Part shown: in pieces, positions 6,039 to 10,514 of the stretch
Layout: the number at the start of each line of letters is the position of its first letter
Position numbering within the stretch: the first letter of the stretch is position 1
Assembly: GCA_030018505.1 (NCBI GenBank)
Contig: JASEHO010000050.1
Coordinates: 1-10,514 of the forward strand
Direction: 5' to 3'
From: a bacterium
GTDB lineage: Bacteria > UBA9089 > UBA9088 > JAGUXG01
DNA: 10,514 nt
Notes under the pieces: generated by a model
What the model was told of the DNA's origin: nothing
Databases searched by the model: none
Seen by the model: the letters and a program-made list of their open reading frames with translations, nothing else
Translations under genes and position numbers: made by a program

Positions 6039-6988
6039 AAAAGGTATCTCTCTTCCTATTGTTTTTGGCAAGTAATCTCTATCCCATTGTTGGGGCAAGG
6101 CCTATGGGTATGGGAGGGGCATTTATTGCTGTGGCTGATGATGTGAATAGTTGCTACTGGAACCCAGCAGGTTTAGCTGATGTTACCCATTCACAAGCAA
6201 CCTATATGGAAGCCTTAAATAACGAGGATGATGAGGCTTGTGAAAGCCAAAGGTTTTTAGCCAGCTCATGGAAGATACGCAAAGGTGAGGGTGGCGGAAT
6301 AAGCTATTTAGACACCAAAAAGTGGTTATCTACCGTTGAGATTGATGACAAGAAGATATGGCTTGTCGCCAGTGACAGGTGGGTTACAGTATCTGTTGGT
6401 GGCTATGGAGAGAGAAGGCTTATGAATACTGCCTTTGGACTAAACCTCAGGAGATATTCTTCATCCCTGATGCAGAGCAGTGGAATTATGAGGGGTGGGG
6501 CTAAATTTGATGATCTGAAAAAGCAAGCGAGTGCCATAGGCATAGATATTGGGGCGATGTATAAACCAAATAAAGGGCTGAAGTTTGGTCTCGTTCTTAC
6601 GGATATAAACGAGCCTAAATTAGAGTTTCCAGATATAAATATAAACGGGAAAAGGGTAAGTCTTTCCCATAGATATCCAACAAACATAAGGCTTGGTGTC
6701 GGATTTAAGCCTGATGAAGAAACAACCTTTGCCTTAGACCTGTTCAACTTTGATATAAATGACTGGTATGCTGAGGGAGATTCTGACCAGAGCTCTTTTA
6801 GAGTAGGGTTTGAGAGATGGGTTGAAAAGTCTATAGCTCTCAGGTGTGGGTTATATGGAGACTCTAAAACCTGTGGCATAGGCTTTAGAAAAAGAACGAA
6901 GCCTTTTGATCTTGAAATAGATGCGGCTTTGATCTCCAAAAAAGAAAAAGGTTTTTATCTTCTCTCTTCCTCTCTTAAATATTATTGA
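6035..6988 (+). CDS. PorV/FadL-like outer-membrane beta-barrel protein
   Basis: The 317-residue product begins with a signal peptide (KK, then a hydrophobic stretch to about residue 20, cleavage likely near VGA-RP). The mature N-terminus carries RPMGMGGAFIAVADD (22-36) and YWNPAGLA (41-48), the hallmark of the UPF0164/PorV/FadL-related barrel proteins. The rest alternates in a beta-strand pattern (for example LRLGVGF-type and WVTVSVGGYG strands) and ends in YY, fitting the C-terminal aromatic signal recognised by the BAM machinery. FadL itself imports fatty acids and PorV serves type IX secretion; neither role can be claimed here. Its start overlaps the hpt stop by 4 bases with AAGGA directly adjacent, so translation is probably coupled. 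The genes downstream encode two further envelope proteins. Confidence 0.8.
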   Translation: MKKVSLFLLFLASNLYPIVGARPMGMGGAFIAVADDVNSCYWNPAGLADVTHSQATYMEALNNEDDEACESQRFLASSWKIRKGEGGGISYLDTKKWLSTVEIDDKKIWLVASDRWVTVSVGGYGERRLMNTAFGLNLRRYSSSLMQSSGIMRGGAKFDDLKKQASAIGIDIGAMYKPNKGLKFGLVLTDINEPKLEFPDININGKRVSLSHRYPTNIRLGVGFKPDEETTFALDLFNFDINDWYAEGDSDQSSFRVGFERWVEKSIALRCGLYGDSKTCGIGFRKRTKPFDLEIDAALISKKEKGFYLLSSSLKYY

Positions 6989-7012
6989 CAAATCCTGAGT
7001 TATAATTATAAT
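6985..7012 (+). promoter_or_regulatory. Consensus sigma-70 promoter at the end of the barrel gene
   Basis: TTGACA (6985-6990) and TATAAT (7007-7012) both match the consensus perfectly, with a 16-base spacer. The -35 box overlaps the TGA stop (6986-6988) of the barrel gene. The predicted transcription start (about 7019-7021) coincides with the second in-frame ATG (7021) of the next gene, which would make that transcript leaderless. A second TATAAT at 7001-7006 lies too close to the -35 box to serve it. Confidence 0.6.
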
Positions 7013-7014
7013 AT

Positions 7015-7476
7015 ATGAGAATGAACGAAATACTTCAAAGTGGTAGTAGTGGGGTAATTGAGAAGCTACAATTTGTATCTGTGTTTGTCTCCATTATCGC
7101 TGTAATAACGGTTATTATTCTTTGGATTCTAAAGATACGGGCAGAGAAGACATTTCAATTTGTTCGGGCAGAGGATACCAAGAAGATTGAGGCATTGGCT
7201 AAGGAGAGAGAAGAGTTGAGAGAAGAAATGATCAAAAAACTTGACCTTTTGGCAGAAAAAGACAAGGACCAGGAAAATATTCTTTTGCATATATTTAAGC
7301 AAAGAGAAGAGAGGTCAAAACAGGAGCAAGAAGACCTGACTAATTGGCTGGAATATAAAGCAGCCAAGTGGCAACACGAAATAGAAGACAAGTTTTCTGC
7401 CAGATTTGACCGCCTTTTTCTGGATATAGAAGCCATCAAAACCCGCCTTGATAGATTAGAAGGGAATAAAACATGA
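7015..7476 (+). CDS. Single-TM coiled-coil membrane protein, unknown function
   Basis: I do not recognise a family. The 153-residue product has a short polar N-terminus, one strong transmembrane helix (about 19-39, rich in Val, Ile and Leu) followed by KIR, and then a long highly charged helix (about 52-150) with heptad-like spacing, predicted to be a coiled coil. The basic residues after the TM helix suggest, by the positive-inside rule, that the coiled coil faces the cytoplasm, but this is uncertain. Two starts are possible: ATG 7015, without a Shine-Dalgarno site, and ATG 7021, which fits a leaderless transcript from the promoter at 6985-7012. It sits between an outer-membrane barrel gene and a secreted TPR gene, 4 bases before the latter, so it may be the inner-membrane member of an envelope assembly. 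Confidence 0.75.
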   Translation: MRMNEILQSGSSGVIEKLQFVSVFVSIIAVITVIILWILKIRAEKTFQFVRAEDTKKIEALAKEREELREEMIKKLDLLAEKDKDQENILLHIFKQREERSKQEQEDLTNWLEYKAAKWQHEIEDKFSARFDRLFLDIEAIKTRLDRLEGNKT

Positions 7477-7480
7477 AAAA

Positions 7481-9340
7481 ATGACTAATTTGCTGAGATT
7501 TTTTCTTTCCTTTCTTTTAATTACAACCTTAGTTTTTTCTCTTACCCCAAAGGATATTTATGAAGAGGGAGAAAAACTCCTTAAAGAGGGCAAAAGATCA
7601 GAGGCTATTGCCAAATTCCTTTTAGCCACCAAGCAAAATCCTTATTACAAAGAGGCATATTGTAAGTTAGGAGAGGTCTATTCTCAGAAAGGCGATTACA
7701 AAGAGGCAATCATAGCCTTCAAAGAGGCAATAAAGATAGATGAACATTACCTTGGTGCCAGAAACCTCCTTGGATTAGCTTATGAGGCAGATAACCAGAT
7801 AAACCTTGCTCTGGCTTGCTACCAAGAATGCCTGAAGATTGACCCGCTCAATTTGGCTGTCCACTACAATTTAGCTAAAGCCTTCTCTAAGAAGGGTAAG
7901 ATACAGGATGCTATCTCTGAATATGAGAAGATAATAGAGATTTCCCCGGATTACATCCTGGCCTGGATTGGTCTCGGCACTCTTCGCTGGAAAGAACAAG
8001 GGTTATATGATGAAGCAATAGATTGTTTTAAGGAGGCAGAAAGGATTGACCCTACCTCACCCCTACCTGCCATAAACCTTGGCGACTTATATTTCAACCA
8101 GAAAAAGCTGGAAAAGGCTGAATCTTCCTATAAAAAGGCTCTGGAAAAAGAAAGGGATAATCTTTATGGCCTAAAAAAATTAGGACAGATTTACCTTGAT
8201 AGAAAAGAGTATCAGAAGGCAGGCAATATCTATAAGAGACTTTCAGGTCTCCTGCCAGATGACCCTATTATCTATTATGCATTAGGCATAATTATGGAGG
8301 CCCAGGAAGCGTATGGAACGGCAAGCAGTTTTTATGAGAAGAGCCTTTCCCTTTCTATGGATGATGAAACAGTCCTCTTTCGCTTAGATAGAATAATATT
8401 GGAAAAGGAGAAAGAGTCTGTCTATTCTGAGAGGAGACGAAACTCTGCGGCTATTCATTTTAATCTGGGCGAGTATTACTTTAAGGAAAGGTTTATCCCT
8501 CTTGCCCTTTATGAGTATAAAATCTCTTGTTTGCTTAATCCTCAAGATGCAAATACAAGATATAAGTTGAGCAAGGTTTATGAAGTAGAGGGACTACTCT
8601 CTGATGCTTGCGATGAAATGATGAAGGCCAGGGAGCTTTCTCCAACAGATCAGGTTTATACTGACTACTTAGAGAAGATATACTTTAAGCATAAGAGAGG
8701 CTTTATCTTTCGGGAAGGAATAGATATATCCCAGGTTCCATCGCCTATAATCTCCATTTTTGTCCCTAAGTTTATTCAAAAAGAAGGGCTTCATGCAGAG
8801 CTTCCTGAGTTTGCCAATAATCTTTTTCTTTCCCTCCTTGCTTCTTCTTATAAAGTAAAGGTCTTTTCTGAAAAAGAACATGGAGAAAAGGAAGAGGCAA
8901 TCAGGAAGGCAATCTCTCTTTCTGCTACCTTCTTTCTCTGGGTGGAGATAGAAGAGGAGAAGGATACAATGAAGCTAAACTCTTCCTTGATTGACCTCTT
9001 CAGTCTTTCTGAAGTGTTTAATATTGTCTCAATAGGTGTTGGCAAGAATAAGATAAAAGATGCTGTTTTGCACCTTTCTGAGAAGGTGATAGCCGCTGTT
9101 CCTATCTCAGGAAATATCTTTAAGATAGAAGGGGATAGGGTTTGGATAAATATTGGCACAAAGCAGGGGCTCTCTGATAAGGATAGCCTTGAGATTGTTG
9201 AAAAGGGAAGAAAGATTGGGGAACTTAAGATTAGCCAGATGAGTGCCTTAGTTTCAAAGGCTAAGGTCTCTACATCACAAACAGAAGAGTTCTTGCGGAT
9301 TGGTCAAGAGGTGAGGGTAATACGAAAGAAGCAACAATAA
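7481..9340 (+). CDS. Secreted TPR-repeat protein with FlgT/CsgG-like C-terminal domains
   Basis: The 619-residue product starts with a hydrophobic signal peptide (about 1-21, no lipobox cysteine), so it is probably periplasmic. Residues about 22-400 contain some ten tetratricopeptide repeats, for example AYCKLGEVYSQKGDYKEAI (59-77) and AVHYNLAKAFSKKGKIQDAI (126-145). Residues about 415-540 look like an alpha/beta domain of the FlgT-middle/CsgG/LpoB sort, and 541-615 (GNIFKIEGDRVWINIGTKQG, then IGELKISQM) resemble the small beta domain at the C-terminus of FlgT. TPRs bind protein partners and FlgT-like domains occur in envelope-associated proteins, so a scaffold role is likely; no specific partner is known. 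AAGGGA (7460-7465) is 15 bases from ATG 7481 but 7 bases from an out-of-frame ATG at 7473. The upstream stop ends 4 bases before this start, so reinitiation is plausible. Confidence 0.85.
   Translation: MTNLLRFFLSFLLITTLVFSLTPKDIYEEGEKLLKEGKRSEAIAKFLLATKQNPYYKEAYCKLGEVYSQKGDYKEAIIAFKEAIKIDEHYLGARNLLGLAYEADNQINLALACYQECLKIDPLNLAVHYNLAKAFSKKGKIQDAISEYEKIIEISPDYILAWIGLGTLRWKEQGLYDEAIDCFKEAERIDPTSPLPAINLGDLYFNQKKLEKAESSYKKALEKERDNLYGLKKLGQIYLDRKEYQKAGNIYKRLSGLLPDDPIIYYALGIIMEAQEAYGTASSFYEKSLSLSMDDETVLFRLDRIILEKEKESVYSERRRNSAAIHFNLGEYYFKERFIPLALYEYKISCLLNPQDANTRYKLSKVYEVEGLLSDACDEMMKARELSPTDQVYTDYLEKIYFKHKRGFIFREGIDISQVPSPIISIFVPKFIQKEGLHAELPEFANNLFLSLLASSYKVKVFSEKEHGEKEEAIRKAISLSATFFLWVEIEEEKDTMKLNSSLIDLFSLSEVFNIVSIGVGKNKIKDAVLHLSEKVIAAVPISGNIFKIEGDRVWINIGTKQGLSDKDSLEIVEKGRKIGELKISQMSALVSKAKVSTSQTEEFLRIGQEVRVIRKKQQ
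9307..9314 (+). promoter_or_regulatory. Shine-Dalgarno pointing to a non-canonical hflX start
   Basis: AGAGGTGA, a strong anti-Shine-Dalgarno match, lies inside the last codons of the TPR gene. Seven bases downstream is ACG (9322-9324) in the hflX frame; no ATG, GTG or TTG follows at a usable distance in that frame. Confidence 0.5.
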
Positions 9341-10437
9341 TTGTTGATATTAATCCTGATACATCAAGTAGTTTTTCTGAACTAAGCTCTTTGGTGGAGA
9401 CAGCTGGAGGATTGGTAAGAGCAGAGCTTATTCAGAAGGGGAAACCAGACCCAGCCTTTTGCTTACGGAAAGGAAAGCTAACTGAGCTAAAGGAATTGAC
9501 AGAGAGGTTTAAGGCAAAGCTGATTGTCTTTAATCAGGAGCTTTCAGGTACCCAAACAAGGAATCTTGAGGAAGAATTAGAGATAAAGGTTTTAGACAGG
9601 ACAGGCATAATCCTTGACATATTTGCTCAGAGGGCAAAAACATCAGAGGCAAAGCTTCAGGTAGAGCTTGCCCAGGCACAGTACATTCTTCCAAAGCTTT
9701 CTGGCAGTAGCTTCCACCTCTCAAGATTGGGTGGTGGGATTGGCACAAGGGGGCCTGGAGAGACTAAGCTTGAGTATGATAGAAGAAGAATACGGGAAAG
9801 AATATCTGTCTTGAAAAAGGCTATGTCTCGGGTAAAAAAAGAACGGCAGGAGCAGAGAAAGAAGAGGAAAAGGTCTTTTTTGAATGCGGCTATTGTTGGC
9901 TACACTAATGCTGGAAAGTCAACCCTGTTCTCAAGGCTTACAAAAAAGGAGGTTTATGCTGACAACCTTCTCTTTGCCACCCTTGACCCAACAACCTCAA
10001 AGATCAGGATAGAAGGAATAGATGTAGTCCTTACAGATACAGTTGGTTTTATTCAGAACCTTCCCACCAATCTTATCTCGGCATTTTCCGCTACACTTTC
10101 TGAGGTAAGCGAGGCTGATATTATCTTGCATATTGTTGATCTTGCTAATCCTAATTTTAGGGAGCAGATAAGGGCAGTTGAAGAGATTTTAGAGGAATTA
10201 GAGGCAAGCTCTTCAGAAAGAATAACGGTCTTTAATAAGATAGACCTTGTGGACAAACAGATTTCTCAGCATGTCCGACAAGGCTTTTCAAACAGTGTCG
10301 CCATTTCCAGCATATCAGGCGAAGGGATAGAGGAATTGATTGCTCAATTTAATAACCTCTTAGCCAACAAGCATACCAATCGCCCTTTGCTTTTGAAAGA
10401 TAAAGGTAACCGTTCAGGTTATCCATCAGAAGTGTAA
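9322..10437 (+). CDS. hflX: Ribosome-associated GTPase HflX
   Basis: HflX binds and hydrolyses GTP on the 50S ribosomal subunit and splits stalled or stress-arrested ribosomes. Counting from 9322 the protein is 371 residues. The N-terminal HflX domain includes VETAGG (25-30), the RKGKL turn and LDRTGIILDIFAQRA (91-105); the linker has GGGIGTRGPGETKLE (137-151); the G domain has P-loop GYTNAGKST (193-201), TLDPTT (220-225), DTVG (239-242), NKID (305-308) and SSISG (329-333). The first standard start codon is TTG 9391, but it has no Shine-Dalgarno and would remove the first conserved strand (EATIIVDINPD). The frame is open back to 9265, and ACG 9322 is preceded by AGAGGTGA, so the protein probably starts there, overlapping the TPR gene by 19 bases. 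Its last ten codons lie within a palindromic repeat. Function is secure; the start is not. Confidence 0.93.
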   Translation, partial: TKEATIIVDINPDTSSSFSELSSLVETAGGLVRAELIQKGKPDPAFCLRKGKLTELKELTERFKAKLIVFNQELSGTQTRNLEEELEIKVLDRTGIILDIFAQRAKTSEAKLQVELAQAQYILPKLSGSSFHLSRLGGGIGTRGPGETKLEYDRRRIRERISVLKKAMSRVKKERQEQRKKRKRSFLNAAIVGYTNAGKSTLFSRLTKKEVYADNLLFATLDPTTSKIRIEGIDVVLTDTVGFIQNLPTNLISAFSATLSEVSEADIILHIVDLANPNFREQIRAVEEILEELEASSSERITVFNKIDLVDKQISQHVRQGFSNSVAISSISGEGIEELIAQFNNLLANKHTNRPLLLKDKGNRSGYPSEV

Positions 10438-10514
10438 AAAGGGGGATAAGGAGATAAGAGAAATATGGAAAATGGTAAAATAACGGGTGATTGATAATTG
10501 GTTAAATAGTTACC
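10405..10514. repeat. Second palindromic element with GGTAAC/GTTACC ends, overlapping the hflX 3' end
   Basis: The left end GGTAACCGTT (10405-10414) matches the reverse complement of the right end AATAGTTACC (10505-10514) at 8 of 10 positions. Further in, GTTATCCATCA (10418-10428) matches the reverse complement of TGATTGATAAT (10488-10498) at 9 of 11. The ends resemble those of the 2200-2379 palindrome. The element contributes the last ten codons and the stop of hflX. The window ends exactly at the right end, so its true limit is not visible. The 77 bases after hflX contain no gene. Confidence 0.5.

Noticed and set aside
6403..6939. 178-codon open frame on the minus strand
   Set aside because: It lies wholly within the barrel protein gene on the opposite strand and has no recognisable domain or ribosome binding site; the plus-strand product has a signal peptide and family hallmark.
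1..10514. CRISPR array, tRNA, rRNA, transposase or riboswitch
   Set aside because: No regularly spaced repeats, no tRNA-like cloverleaf, no rRNA segment, no transposase domain and no recognisable riboswitch core were seen on either strand.

Overview
The window is a roughly 40% G+C stretch of bacterial chromosome. A diderm bacterium is suggested by a PorV/FadL-like outer-membrane barrel protein and a secreted TPR protein with a FlgT/CsgG-like C-terminal half. An anaerobic lifestyle is suggested, less firmly, by an EtfB of the type found in anaerobes. The gene content and style fit an uncultured candidate-phylum bacterium, but I cannot name the lineage from sequence alone.

Layout. Positions 1-275 (+) hold the C-terminal end of a PD-(D/E)XK-like/coiled-coil protein whose start lies outside the window. 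It converges on a minus-strand pair. That pair is a 646-residue fusion of a SAM methyltransferase with a D-Ala-D-Ala-ligase-like ATP-grasp enzyme (4347 to 2407), followed by aspartyl-tRNA synthetase (2163 to 424). A 322-base AT-rich divergent intergenic region (4348-4669) carries one convincing promoter facing each way. On the plus strand come etfB, hpt, an outer-membrane barrel protein, a one-TM coiled-coil protein, a large secreted TPR protein and the GTPase gene hflX. From hpt onward they are overlapping or separated by 26 bases or fewer, so they probably form one transcription unit, with an extra internal promoter at 6985-7012.

How the genes relate. aspS, hpt, hflX and etfB are housekeeping functions (translation, purine salvage, ribosome-associated GTPase, electron transfer). 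The three genes between hpt and hflX encode one predicted product for each envelope layer: an outer-membrane barrel, an inner-membrane-anchored coiled coil and a periplasmic TPR/FlgT-like protein. They are the best candidate here for an undescribed envelope assembly. The methyltransferase/ATP-grasp fusion is the best candidate for an undescribed enzyme; its substrate is unknown.

The non-coding sequence is also structured. Positions 2200-2379 form an approximately 180-base imperfect palindrome with GTAAC/GTTAC ends, and a second, shorter palindrome with the same ends (10405-10514) overlaps the 3' end of hflX. The same end motif supplies the stop codon of aspS and lies just past the stop of the fusion gene. 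This looks like a family of small palindromic (MITE/REP-like) elements placed at gene 3' ends. Three start sites are unusual: hflX seems to use ACG at 9322, the 7015/7021 gene may be leaderless behind a consensus promoter, and the TPR gene's best Shine-Dalgarno points to an ATG in the wrong frame.
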